Shown in pieces: positions 49,694-58,863 of a stretch of DNA of 64,000 bases. The notes beneath the pieces were generated by a model. It was not told where the DNA came from, searched no databases, and saw nothing but the letters and a program-made list of their open reading frames with translations. The translations under genes and the position numbers were made by a program. The DNA is from an uncultured Prevotella sp. (GTDB lineage: Bacteria; Bacteroidota; Bacteroidia; Bacteroidales; Bacteroidaceae), in the NCBI GenBank assembly GCA_902798285.1, contig CADBVZ010000007.1, forward strand, positions 1 through 64,000. Reading direction: 5' to 3'. The stretch's first letter is position 1, and every line of letters starts with the position of its first letter.

Positions 49694-51160
49694 ATGTTAT
49701 TAAGATTCCTTTTAGCAATAATCATGATGATGACCTCATGCAATGAACAAAAAACGCCTGTGGTGAGACCTGCCACCCAGGCCAACCGATTCTATACGGG
49801 CAATCCAGAGGAGTTGAGTCAGGAGGTGGATAGTTTCCTGGCACTCCATAGTAGCAGAACCACATATCAAAATGTGGCAGCACTCATCGTGCCCCATGCT
49901 GGCTACTATTTCTCTGGCAATGTGGCTGCATCGGCTTATATGACACTCAACCCCAAGAAGTCGTACAAGCGTATCTTTCTCTTGGGACCAAGTCACCACG
50001 AATGGCTCAACGGGGCCTCAGTGAATAGCAAGGTGGATTATTACGCGACGCCATTAGGAAATGTGAAGGTAGATCGCGAAACAGCACAACAGCTGATAGA
50101 TGCAGATAGTGTATTCAGTTATAAGGCTGCCGCCCATGCGCAGGAGCATTGCTTGGAGGTACAACTACCATTCCTGCAACGGAGACTTGATGAGGTGCCT
50201 CCCATCGTGCCCATCATCATTTCTACCAACGATTACTCCAAGTTAAAGCGGATGGCTGAGATGCTGAGACCCTATTTCACTGATGACAACCTCTTTATAA
50301 TCAGTAGCGATTTTTCGCACTATCCTTCGTACGAGGATGCCTATGAGGTGGATACCAAGACGGGAAAGGCTATTGAGACGGGCGATGTGGAGCAGCTAAT
50401 TGCCACCATTGAAAACAATGCCGATAGTGGCAAGCGCAATCTGGCTACAAGCGCCTGTGGCGAGTTTCCCATTATCACGCTGATGCTGATGTTGAACCAC
50501 AACTACGAGATCAAGCATCTGATGTATCAGAACTCAGGCGATATTGATAACCACGACCATAGTCGTGTGGTAGGCTATCATGCTTTCGCTTTCCTTCGCA
50601 AACAGATATCGGAAACAGAATTCACCCTTACCGATGCTGACAAGAAACAACTGAAGGAAATAGCCCTTCAGAGCATCAAAGACTCCCTCGATAGCAAGCC
50701 TATCGCGCGGCCAACTCTTCATTCTCAATTATCAATTCTCAACTCAAAGTGCGGCGCCTTCGTTTCTCTCCACAAATATGGTCGGCTTCGTGGTTGTATC
50801 GGACACTTTGGTGAAGACTATCCTCTGCATGAGATTGTAGCTGAGATGGCGCGTGCTGCCGCTTTCGAAGATCCACGTTTCACACCCGTGACTCGAGAAG
50901 AGTTAGATGATATCGACATCGAGATCTCCGTGCTTACACCTATGCGCCGCATCCAGAGTATTGATGAGTTTGAGTTGCATCGTCATGGCATTTATATCCG
51001 TAAAGGCTTCCGCAGCGGCACCTTCCTCCCACAGGTGGCCGACGAGGTAAACTGGACTAAGGAAGAGTTCATTGGTCATTGCTCACAAGATAAGGCTGGA
51101 CTTGGTTGGGATGGTTGGCGCGATGCGGAACTCTATGTTTACGAAGCAATAGTGTTCTGA
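49694..51160 (+). CDS. Fused Memo and AMMECR1 protein of the AmmeMemoRadiSam system
   Basis: 488 residues. The start LLRFLLAIIMMMTSCNEQ looks like a lipoprotein signal. Residues about 30-295 are a Memo domain (VPHAGYYFSGNVAA, LLGPSHHEWLNG, HAQEHCLEVQLPFLQ, SSDFSHYPSYED) with the His residues of its metal-like site. Residues about 325-488 are AMMECR1 (KYGRLRGCIGHFGEDYPLHE, EDPRFTPVTREELDDIDIEI). The linker holds LHSQLSILNSK, typical of a low-complexity insertion. The start codon of the radical-SAM gene overlaps its stop (TGATG). The system is conserved in bacteria and archaea, but its reaction is not known to me. Confidence 0.9.
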   Translation: MLLRFLLAIIMMMTSCNEQKTPVVRPATQANRFYTGNPEELSQEVDSFLALHSSRTTYQNVAALIVPHAGYYFSGNVAASAYMTLNPKKSYKRIFLLGPSHHEWLNGASVNSKVDYYATPLGNVKVDRETAQQLIDADSVFSYKAAAHAQEHCLEVQLPFLQRRLDEVPPIVPIIISTNDYSKLKRMAEMLRPYFTDDNLFIISSDFSHYPSYEDAYEVDTKTGKAIETGDVEQLIATIENNADSGKRNLATSACGEFPIITLMLMLNHNYEIKHLMYQNSGDIDNHDHSRVVGYHAFAFLRKQISETEFTLTDADKKQLKEIALQSIKDSLDSKPIARPTLHSQLSILNSKCGAFVSLHKYGRLRGCIGHFGEDYPLHEIVAEMARAAAFEDPRFTPVTREELDDIDIEISVLTPMRRIQSIDEFELHRHGIYIRKGFRSGTFLPQVADEVNWTKEEFIGHCSQDKAGLGWDGWRDAELYVYEAIVF

Positions 51161-52023
51161 TGGAGTGTAGGTATTATCAGACATTAGAGGACGGAAAGGT
51201 GGAGTGCCAACTCTGTCCACACCATTGCAAGATAGCCAATGGCAAGACGGGGCTCTGTCGTAGTCGTCGTAACCAAAACGGTATACTCGTCAGTGAGGTA
51301 TATGCCAAACCCTGTTCGCTGGCTATCGACCCAATCGAGAAAAAACCACTCTACCACTTCCATCCTGGCACCACCTGTCTATCCCTCGCTTGCACGGGTT
51401 GTAACTTCCGTTGTCTGAACTGTCAGAACCACGATATCTCTCAAGTATCACCATCTGACGCCGACTACTATAACCTTGCCCCCTCGGAACTCGTAGCACT
51501 CTGCCAAAAACACCATTGTCCAGGCATTGCCTACACTTACACAGAGCCCCTCACCTACTTGGAATACATCACGGATTGCGCACGTCTGGCACATGAGGCT
51601 GGGTTGTGGAATATTCTCGTCACAGCAGGCTACGTCTGTCAGAAACCTTTAGCCGACCTGTTACCTTATCTTGACGCAGCAAATATCGACTTGAAATCCT
51701 TTAGCGATGAAATCTATAGTAAGGTAAGTGGTGGACATCTGCAACCTGTGCTCGACACTATCCTCGCCATGAAGCAAGCTGGGGTGTGGGTAGAAATCAC
51801 CAACCTCATCATTCCTGGCATCAACGACGATATGCAGATGATTCGAAGGATGTGTCACTGGCTAAAGGAGAACAACCTTAAAGAGGCTCCTCTTCATTTT
51901 AGCCGTTTCTTCCCTCGCTATAAGATGCAGCATCTTACCCCAACACCTATCCAGACGCTTAAAAACGCCAAACAGATAGCTAAAGAAGAAGGCATCCGCT
52001 ATGTGTACTTAGGAAATGTCTAA
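51160..52023 (+). CDS. amrS: AmmeMemoRadiSam system radical SAM enzyme
   Basis: 287 residues from ATG 51160, overlapping the preceding stop. An N-terminal Cys-rich segment (CQLCPHHCKIANGKTGLCRS) precedes the radical-SAM cluster motif CNFRCLNC (C-x3-C-x2-C) with the aromatic residue N-terminal to the third Cys pair changed to Leu-Asn, as in this family. Further landmarks are YTYTEPLTYLEY, NILVTAGYVCQKPL and IDLKSFSDEIY. It is cytoplasmic and presumably works with the Memo-AMMECR1 protein. Its 3' end overlaps the GH53-GH97 gene by 4 bases. Confidence 0.9.
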   Translation: MECRYYQTLEDGKVECQLCPHHCKIANGKTGLCRSRRNQNGILVSEVYAKPCSLAIDPIEKKPLYHFHPGTTCLSLACTGCNFRCLNCQNHDISQVSPSDADYYNLAPSELVALCQKHHCPGIAYTYTEPLTYLEYITDCARLAHEAGLWNILVTAGYVCQKPLADLLPYLDAANIDLKSFSDEIYSKVSGGHLQPVLDTILAMKQAGVWVEITNLIIPGINDDMQMIRRMCHWLKENNLKEAPLHFSRFFPRYKMQHLTPTPIQTLKNAKQIAKEEGIRYVYLGNV

Positions 52024-54920
52024 CGAATGATTAATCCACCATTGGGTTGAATCACCACCTTGGCTTTACCCTTCTTATCAATCTTCAGGGTAGTCATGGT
52101 GGGTTCGCCTTTTTGATTGTCTATGTAAATCGTTGGAGTCTTACCAACGAACATAGACAAGTCGAGGGTCAGCTTCAGTGGTTCCTTTTGTGCATTCAGA
52201 CCTGCGATATACCAATCATCTCCATGGCGACGAGCCAAAACCACATACTTGCCAGGATAACCATCGATGAAACGTGTCTCATCCCAAGTGGTAGGCAGAC
52301 CTTTCAGGAAGTCGAGCTCGAACTGTGGCAACTCCTGCAAATTGTTGGGATACATGGCCACGCACTGGATAGAAGTCTGGTTGGTGATACCAGAAGCCAT
52401 CTCGAAGATGTCAGTAGTCTTGCGAGAATGGCGACTCTTGTTGTCGCGGCTCAGATACTTGTTCATAATCACACCACCCCAGTCGATAGATGCCACAGCA
52501 TTGCGACAGAAAGGATGCAAAGTAAGATCGAATGGCTCGTGAATAGCTGCGCCCTCGCCAAAGAATACGTTCTCGCTGGCCAAAACAGCCTCAGAAGCTA
52601 CGTAGTTGGGGAACATACGCTCCCAACCGCGAGGCAGGGTACATCCATGGAAGATACACTGAATGCCATAACGATTGGCATCTACCATAATATCTTCGTA
52701 GAGCTGCAAAGTCTCCTGTTTATCGCCTCCAAAGAAATCGACCTTGATGCCCTTAACGCCAATCTCCTGCAACCACTTGAACTCACGATTGCGAGCCAGC
52801 GATGTGTTCAGACAGTTACGTGGTCCCTGGGGTGCATCGTTCCAATAACCATTTGAGTTGTACCAGAGCATCAGCGATACGCCCTTAGACTGGGCATAGC
52901 GAGAAAGCTCTACCATTTTGTCGCGACCTATCTGTGTATCCCAAAGGGCGTCTACCAAACAATACTCATACCCCATTGTAGATGCGAGATCGATCAGATG
53001 AACCTGATCCTTATAATTGGTAGCACCATCCTGCCAGATAAGCCAGCTCCAGGTGTAGCGACCTGGCTTATAATCGTAAGCAGGCTCATAGAGAGGATCT
53101 ACCACATCGTAACTTACAGTTGTCTCTACGATTGGCTTCAGTGTTGAACCCACCGTAATAGTACGCCAAGGAGTTTCACCGGGCAACGACATAGCCACAA
53201 ACTCTGAGCCGAATCCACCATTCTCGCCCTTGTCAGGGAATGCGATGGTATAGCCTACACCCGGCTGATAATCAGACACATGTGTGCCGCAGTAAGCACC
53301 AGTGGTACCTGTCTCGCTCACTAGAGCCCATCCATCAGGCAGATGGAACATCAATGGGAAGGTATAACCACGACCATAGTGCGACTTAACGTTCATCTGT
53401 CCATCTACGCTGTAGCCCTCCTCGTAACTTGGTTTTGTGTTTGCCCAACCAGTTTCAGGACCAATCTGTGGGGTGATAAATGTTGTGGTTCCATCAGGGA
53501 AGTTAAAGCTGGTAGCCTCACCAAATATCAGTGTACGCTGCTTGTCGCGAGGACCCTTTGCGATACCATACTTAAAGGCCACATCGTTATCCGAGACCAT
53601 AAAGGTGATGGTCATCTGCTGTTTTTTCTCATTCTCAACAGTCAGCACCAATTTATTGGCCTTGTAGTCGATGTGAGAGGTCTTGATGGTGCGCATATCG
53701 TAATGCTTCTCTACAGCCTCAGTCTTGTTGCCAACGATTTTCAGTCCGTTGGTAAGATCACCAATACTGGTGTTCAGTCCCAAGTTTGATTTTGCAACCA
53801 TCTGTTTACCATCCAGCGATACCTGATAGGTAACCTTACCACTTTCGTTGCGTACGACTACCTCCAGATTGCCACTTGGGGACTTTACCTTAATTTCCTC
53901 AGTCTGACAAAGGGCTGAAGAGGCTTCCTTGAAGGCATCCATAATAGCAGTGGGGCGATGATTACGGAAGGCACCAAGTTTGTAATGGCCTTCAGCCTCG
54001 GGTGCCCAATAGAAGATACCCTTGCAATGTCCGCCCGTCTGATGACGAGCTGCGTTGATAAGACGATTCAGGAAAAGTTTGCCTTCGTCAGGATGATCGG
54101 CATCATAGCCTGTTTCAACGATCATCAGCGGTGTGTGATAGGCATCCCAAAGTTGGTTGATGTTGGCAATGGCTTTCTCTAAAGTTTCATCTTCGCTTTG
54201 CGTCAGTTTGGCGTCGATATCCCAATAGGGATAAATACTCATACCTATCATGTCCCACTTGGCACCATATCTCTTGAGCCCCTCGAAGATATGCAGATAA
54301 CGTTTAGGATCACAGCCTCCATCGAGGTGAACAATACAGAGGGCATCAGGGTAGACCTCCTTTACTGCATTATAGCCAGCCTGAGTGAGACCTGCATACT
54401 GCTCCATATTCTCGGAAGAGCGGCCCATGGGCCAGAGGAAACCATTGGTGGTCTCATTGCCAACCTGCACCCACTTCACGTCGATACCGTTTTCTTTCAA
54501 CAACTGCAGAGTCTCACGGGTATGCTGAGCCAACGCTGACTTCATCTGCTCATAGTTCATCTCCTCCCAAGCCTTGGGAATATTCTGTTTACCAGGATCA
54601 GCCCACCAGTCACTATAATGGAAATCTATCATGATGGCCATATCGAGTTCCTTAGCACGGAGCGCAAGCTTCAGCACGTCCTCCTTGCTACTAAATCCAC
54701 CTCTGGGATTAACCCAAACACGATATCGAGCAGCATTCAAACCATACGACTTCATGAGCCTTGTATTCTCACACGACTCGCCTTGGGCATTAAAGAGTTG
54801 CTGGCCAAAAGACTCAAGAGTGGACGTACCACTGATATCAGCACCCAACCAAAAGGTATCATCTGCAAAGGTAGGCAACATCAGCATCAGCATTGCCAAG
54901 AGGGAAAATAATCTCTTCAT
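52020..54920 (-). CDS. GH53 galactanase fused to GH97 glycosidase
   Basis: 966 residues with a signal peptide (ending PTFAD). Residues about 22-335 are GH53 endo-beta-1,4-galactanase: FWLGADISGTSTLES, AARYRVWVNP, VQVGNETTNGFLWP (acid Glu) and LMIVETGYDADH (nucleophile Glu). Residues about 345-966 are GH97: SPSGNLEVVV, YTWSWLIWQDGATNYKDQ, YCLVDALWDTQIG, GIKVDFFGGDKQETLQLYED and HGCTLPRGWERMFPN. The Asp in KVDF fits the retaining, alpha-galactosidase-like branch of GH97. One polypeptide could cut galactan and trim alpha-linked galactose. I have not seen this pairing described. Confidence 0.9.
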   Translation of the reverse strand: MKRLFSLLAMLMLMLPTFADDTFWLGADISGTSTLESFGQQLFNAQGESCENTRLMKSYGLNAARYRVWVNPRGGFSSKEDVLKLALRAKELDMAIMIDFHYSDWWADPGKQNIPKAWEEMNYEQMKSALAQHTRETLQLLKENGIDVKWVQVGNETTNGFLWPMGRSSENMEQYAGLTQAGYNAVKEVYPDALCIVHLDGGCDPKRYLHIFEGLKRYGAKWDMIGMSIYPYWDIDAKLTQSEDETLEKAIANINQLWDAYHTPLMIVETGYDADHPDEGKLFLNRLINAARHQTGGHCKGIFYWAPEAEGHYKLGAFRNHRPTAIMDAFKEASSALCQTEEIKVKSPSGNLEVVVRNESGKVTYQVSLDGKQMVAKSNLGLNTSIGDLTNGLKIVGNKTEAVEKHYDMRTIKTSHIDYKANKLVLTVENEKKQQMTITFMVSDNDVAFKYGIAKGPRDKQRTLIFGEATSFNFPDGTTTFITPQIGPETGWANTKPSYEEGYSVDGQMNVKSHYGRGYTFPLMFHLPDGWALVSETGTTGAYCGTHVSDYQPGVGYTIAFPDKGENGGFGSEFVAMSLPGETPWRTITVGSTLKPIVETTVSYDVVDPLYEPAYDYKPGRYTWSWLIWQDGATNYKDQVHLIDLASTMGYEYCLVDALWDTQIGRDKMVELSRYAQSKGVSLMLWYNSNGYWNDAPQGPRNCLNTSLARNREFKWLQEIGVKGIKVDFFGGDKQETLQLYEDIMVDANRYGIQCIFHGCTLPRGWERMFPNYVASEAVLASENVFFGEGAAIHEPFDLTLHPFCRNAVASIDWGGVIMNKYLSRDNKSRHSRKTTDIFEMASGITNQTSIQCVAMYPNNLQELPQFELDFLKGLPTTWDETRFIDGYPGKYVVLARRHGDDWYIAGLNAQKEPLKLTLDLSMFVGKTPTIYIDNQKGEPTMTTLKIDKKGKAKVVIQPNGGLIIR

Positions 54921-54936
54921 TTTCTATCTATTTTAG

Positions 54937-55040
54937 TTCTTTACCGCTGTTCATGCGGGTTAAAGTTTTGTAATATTGGGTGCAAATATAGCATTTTTTT
55001 TGTAATAATCAGTACTTTTGCACAAAATTAATTTAGGAAA
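54937..55040. promoter_or_regulatory. Divergent promoters for GH53-GH97 and greA
   Basis: On the minus strand TATATTTG (complement of 54983-54990) serves the GH53-GH97 gene. TACTTTTG at 55013-55020 followed by CACAAAATT serves greA. The two -7 elements are 22 bases apart. Confidence 0.6.
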
Positions 55041-55505
55041 ATGGAATATATGTCGCAAGAGGGCTTCGATAAACTCGTGGCCGAACTGAAAGAACTGGAA
55101 AACGTAGAGCTTCCCGCAGTGAGGGATGCCATCGCTGAAGCCCGTGACAAGGGTGATCTCAGCGAGAATTTCGAATATCATGCCGCCAAGCGCGAACAGT
55201 CCAGACTGCTGGGTAGGATACGTTTCATGCAGAAGGTACTGGAGAATGCCAGGGTCATCGACAAGTCGAAACTCGGTGGTGACAGCGTAGGACTACTCAG
55301 TAAGGTGGAAATGACCAATCTGGCCAACAATGCCCGTATGACCTATACCATCGTCAGTCCCCACGAGGCCAACCTGCGTGAGGGAAAGATATCCATCAAA
55401 TCGCCTATCGCCCAGGCCTTGTTAAACAAAAAAGCAGGCGACACTGTAGAAGTACGTGTACCTGCTGGATTGATGAAACTCCGTATTGAGAGTATAGAAC
55501 TTTAG
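55041..55505 (+). CDS. greA: Transcription elongation factor GreA
   Basis: 154 residues. The N-terminal coiled coil with the conserved acidic tip is visible (DAIAEARDKGDLSENFEYHA), followed by the FKBP-like C-terminal domain (ISIKSPIAQALLNKKAGDTV). GreA stimulates RNA cleavage in backtracked RNA polymerase. Length matches the family. The start ATG gives MEYMSQEGFDKL; a second Met three codons on is also possible. Confidence 0.95.
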   Translation: MEYMSQEGFDKLVAELKELENVELPAVRDAIAEARDKGDLSENFEYHAAKREQSRLLGRIRFMQKVLENARVIDKSKLGGDSVGLLSKVEMTNLANNARMTYTIVSPHEANLREGKISIKSPIAQALLNKKAGDTVEVRVPAGLMKLRIESIEL

Positions 55506-56440
55506 GCGCCAGACATCTTATAAAGGATAAATACATAGCTTCCCCCGACGATCACTACAAAGGCGACAAAGATCAACACAGAGAGACTAATGTAGCCCAA
55601 TACCCGTTTCTTGGAAAAACCAGAGAACTGTTTGAGGGTTACAAAGATCATCAGCAAGGCTATGAGTTTGAGGAGCCCAGAATTAAACAGCGTACCCAGG
55701 ATAGAGTATATACTATACATATTCGAGGTATAGACCAGCGCTACAAAGAATTCTGAGAAACGGAGGTCGGGAATGATGGGCGACTTGCGGAAGAAGTAAT
55801 ACAAGGGTATAGACACCAGCATCAGCATAACCAGCGCAAAGATGGCCGGATATTTCTTGCGTAGCATATTCATCCAGTTGGCCGTTTTCACGCCTCCTTT
55901 GTACATGGGATTCTCCACCTCCACATCATTAATAGTAATGTTGCCGTTATTCATCTCAACATGTTTACTATGTTTCCTGGCCTCCTCCACGATTTCCTTT
56001 TTTGCTTCCTTCACCTCGTCCTTCGCCTCTTCTTCGGCAGTAAGTCCCAGGCCATGTTCTACCACCAGCGAGAAGGCTGTTAGCAGGAAGAACATCTTAA
56101 AAGGAGGGAAATAAGCCGACTGCATACCTCTGAGATAATCGCGGATCATATAGCCAGGTCGGAACATCAGATCGCGCAAACTACGGAACATACTACGGTT
56201 GCCAATGCCCCACACATCGAGGAAGTGCATGAAAGCTTTTTTGAAGGAGAAGCGCCCCACCTTGGCCGATTGTCCACAACGCGGACAGAAATTGCCCTGA
56301 TATCTCGTGCCACAGGAAGCACAGACGTGTACCTCCTCAGAGAGCGGGGCTAATTCATAAGATCGGTGCTGCCAGATATGGAAGGCCCGCAACCATATTT
56401 TTCGTTGGCTCTTATTGGTAATATATTCCAATGCTCGCAT
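55502..56440 (-). CDS. DUF3667-like membrane protein with zinc ribbon
   Basis: 312 residues from ATG 56440, which follows a promoter at 56464-56471. An N-terminal zinc ribbon reads CASCGTRYQGNFCPRCGQ (two C-x2-C pairs). It is followed by FKKAFMHFLDVWGIGNRSM and a segment PGYMIRDYLRGMQSAYFPPF before several membrane helices (FFLLTAFSLVVEHGL, FALVMLMLVSIPLYYFF and two near the C-terminus). A charged Lys/Glu-rich stretch lies between. This fits the DUF3667 family of Bacteroidetes; no function is known to me. Its end overlaps greA by 4 bases. Confidence 0.75.
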   Translation of the reverse strand: MRALEYITNKSQRKIWLRAFHIWQHRSYELAPLSEEVHVCASCGTRYQGNFCPRCGQSAKVGRFSFKKAFMHFLDVWGIGNRSMFRSLRDLMFRPGYMIRDYLRGMQSAYFPPFKMFFLLTAFSLVVEHGLGLTAEEEAKDEVKEAKKEIVEEARKHSKHVEMNNGNITINDVEVENPMYKGGVKTANWMNMLRKKYPAIFALVMLMLVSIPLYYFFRKSPIIPDLRFSEFFVALVYTSNMYSIYSILGTLFNSGLLKLIALLMIFVTLKQFSGFSKKRVLGYISLSVLIFVAFVVIVGGSYVFILYKMSGA

Positions 56441-56463
56441 AGCAGATAAGTAAAATATGGTTG

Positions 56464-56541
56464 CAAAAATACACATTATCTTTAATATGTGCAAGTAAAA
56501 TCGGAAAAGTTTGGTTGTATGAGGAATATTATGTACTTTTG
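56464..56541. promoter_or_regulatory. Divergent promoters for DUF3667 and esterase genes
   Basis: On the minus strand TATTTTTG (complement of 56464-56471) serves the DUF3667-like gene. TACTTTTG at 56534-56541 followed by CACCTGAC serves the esterase that starts at 56568. Confidence 0.55.
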
Positions 56542-56567
56542 CACCTGACAAAAAATGGATAACAGAT

Positions 56568-58121
56568 ATGAAGAAAACAGCTTTGGCACTTTTAGGGTGG
56601 CTGATGGTTCTTACAACTGCCTCAGCACAGGGAGAGAATAACCAAGTTATCAGCACCACTAATGGACTGGTGAGCGGCATCATGCAAGAGGGCACGATGG
56701 CCTGGTTAGGTATTCCCTATGCAAAGGTTGAACGGTTTATGCCCCCATTACCCGTTGAGAAGTGGGAAGGTGTAAGAGCCTGCGACCACTGGGGACCACA
56801 GACCATGCAACAAACCTGGGGCAAGCAACTCTCAGAAGACGAGATGTCGGAGAACTGCTGTGTGCTGAACGTATGGACCACTGACACCAAGGCATGTAAG
56901 CCTGTGATGCTGTGGCTCCATGGAGGTGGCTTCGACTCTGGTACGTCAGAATGGGATCCCGGTATGCAACTGGCCAAAAAAGATGTGGTAGTTGTTAGCA
57001 TCAACCATCGTCTGAACATTCTCGGTTTCCTCGATCTCTCAGCTGTTTCTGATAAATACAAATATTCTGGCAATGTGGGCATGCTCGACGTGGTTCAGGC
57101 CTTAGAATGGATTCGTGACAACATTGCCAACTTCGGAGGCGACCCTAAGAACGTGACTGTATTTGGTGAATCAGGCGGAGGCGGCAAGGTGGGCACGCTG
57201 TTAAGTATGCCAGCTGCCAGAGGACTTTTCCATAAGGCCATCATCATGAGTGGCACCATCCTCAACGTGAACACCAAACAGATGACTGAAGAGCTTGGCA
57301 AAGCTGTTGTAAAGGAACTAGGTATCACAGAAAAGGATATAGACCGTATCAAGGATGTGCCTTATCAGGAACTCTACGATGCTGGTCAGCGGGCGATGGC
57401 AGCCAGTATAGGCACTCGTAAGCCTGGTACCCCAATGATGTGGGGATTTGGTCCAACACCCGATGGTGAGACCCTGCTCCAACAACCCTTCCAACCGAAC
57501 TTCGCCAGCATTAGCGATGATATCCCCATCATGATTGGCACTACGTTCAACGAACTCCAGAGACTGCACTATAACCGCGAACTGACCCTTGAGGATGCCA
57601 AGAAAGAGTTGAAACCAACCTTCGGCGACGAAACGGAGGCTTATATCGCTGCCTTTGCCAAGGCTTATCCCGATTATACACCTCAGGACTTGCTGAGTAT
57701 CGACTGGCTCTTCCGTCCGAAGACTATCATCACAGCCGATGCTATTGCCGAGAGTCGCAAGGCTCCCACCTATATGTATATGTTCACCTGGCGTTCACCA
57801 CTGAACAATGGCTCTATCCATGGTCACGAACTCAAATTCTGTTTCAATACACTCCATAGGGCTAAAAATGACTTGCCTCAGCCTACTGCAGACGATCTGA
57901 AGTTGGCCGATACGATGAGTAACGTGTGGGCTCAGTTTGCCAAGACAGGCAATCCAAACATCGAGGGACTTCCCTCATGGCAGGTCTATACGGCTGAAAA
58001 TGGCGAGCTGATGGTGTTCAATCACAAATGCTACATCCGTCATAATCCTGATCGTGAGTTGGAACAGATTATCAATCGTCACTGCTTTAAACAGCTTGAT
58101 GAGTTCAGAAAGAAGAAATAA
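56568..58121 (+). CDS. Secreted type-B carboxylesterase
   Basis: 517 residues with a signal peptide (ending TASAQ). Carboxylesterase motifs: AWLGIPYAKVERFMPPLPVE, ENCCVLNVWT, LWLHGGGFDSG (oxyanion hole), GESGGGGKVGT (nucleophile Ser), GTTFNELQ (Glu) and HGHELKFCFN (His). It belongs to the para-nitrobenzyl-esterase-like group; a plant-ester substrate is possible but unproven. It is only about 30 percent similar by eye to the esterase at 47479. A HAD phosphatase gene follows after 15 bases. Confidence 0.88.
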   Translation: MKKTALALLGWLMVLTTASAQGENNQVISTTNGLVSGIMQEGTMAWLGIPYAKVERFMPPLPVEKWEGVRACDHWGPQTMQQTWGKQLSEDEMSENCCVLNVWTTDTKACKPVMLWLHGGGFDSGTSEWDPGMQLAKKDVVVVSINHRLNILGFLDLSAVSDKYKYSGNVGMLDVVQALEWIRDNIANFGGDPKNVTVFGESGGGGKVGTLLSMPAARGLFHKAIIMSGTILNVNTKQMTEELGKAVVKELGITEKDIDRIKDVPYQELYDAGQRAMAASIGTRKPGTPMMWGFGPTPDGETLLQQPFQPNFASISDDIPIMIGTTFNELQRLHYNRELTLEDAKKELKPTFGDETEAYIAAFAKAYPDYTPQDLLSIDWLFRPKTIITADAIAESRKAPTYMYMFTWRSPLNNGSIHGHELKFCFNTLHRAKNDLPQPTADDLKLADTMSNVWAQFAKTGNPNIEGLPSWQVYTAENGELMVFNHKCYIRHNPDRELEQIINRHCFKQLDEFRKKK

Positions 58122-58136
58122 CCATTTAATAAAATA

Positions 58137-58841
58137 ATGAGACTGTATACCGACCTTTTCCTAGACTTCGACGATACACTCTACGATACGCATGGTAATG
58201 CCGTTATTGCCTTGCACGAACTTTTTGAGACCCTACAACTAGGACAGTATTTCGCTGACCCCGAGGTTTTCTACGACGAATACTGGAAAGCCAACATCGA
58301 TCTTTGGACGCGTTATTCAAAAGAAGAGATCACGCGCGACTACCTGATTGTGGAGCGTTTCCGGCGTCCGCTGAGTTTCGTCAAAGGACTAGACCCCACA
58401 GAAGAATATTGTCTGAAGGCCAGCGACCTGTTTCTCGACTATTGTTCCTCGAAGCCCGGACTTGTAGAAGGTGCCCATGAACTGGTGGATTACCTGAAGA
58501 ACAAAGGTTATCGGATGCATATCTGCAGCAACGGATTCCATGAGGTGCAATACAAGAAACTGCGCGCTTGCGGACTATTCGACTATTTTGATACCATCAT
58601 CCTCAGTGAGGATGCAGGAGCCAATAAACCCTCCAAGCAGTTCTTCGACTATGCTTTACAGAAGTCGGGGGCCGTTAAGGCAAAGACACTGATGATAGGC
58701 GATAACTTCAATACGGACATCCTCGGCGCCAAACAGGCTGGCTTCGACACAGCCTATTTCAACCGTTTTCCAGACTATCCTGCGCCAGAACCAGCTACCT
58801 TTGAGGTTACAAACCTTAGCCAACTGATGGATATCTTATGA
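58137..58841 (+). CDS. yjjG: YjjG-type HAD nucleotidase
   Basis: 234 residues. HAD motifs: LFLDFDDTLYDTHG (motif I with nucleophile Asp), HICSNGFHEVQYKKL (motif II region), GANKPSKQFF (Lys of motif III) and MIGDNFNTDILGAKQAGFDT (motif IV). The SNGFHEVQ and long helical cap fit noncanonical pyrimidine nucleotidases that clear damaged nucleotides. The gene symbol is by similarity to the family. It leads a compact plus-strand series with DUF2851 and dprA. Confidence 0.85.
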   Translation: MRLYTDLFLDFDDTLYDTHGNAVIALHELFETLQLGQYFADPEVFYDEYWKANIDLWTRYSKEEITRDYLIVERFRRPLSFVKGLDPTEEYCLKASDLFLDYCSSKPGLVEGAHELVDYLKNKGYRMHICSNGFHEVQYKKLRACGLFDYFDTIILSEDAGANKPSKQFFDYALQKSGAVKAKTLMIGDNFNTDILGAKQAGFDTAYFNRFPDYPAPEPATFEVTNLSQLMDIL

Positions 58842-58863
58842 GCTAAAAAATTAAACCAGTATT

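Noticed and set aside
56441-56695. Longer start of the DUF3667-like gene
   Set aside because: The extra 85 residues cross the promoter at 56464 and the start of the divergent esterase gene; the ATG at 56440 fits the family start.
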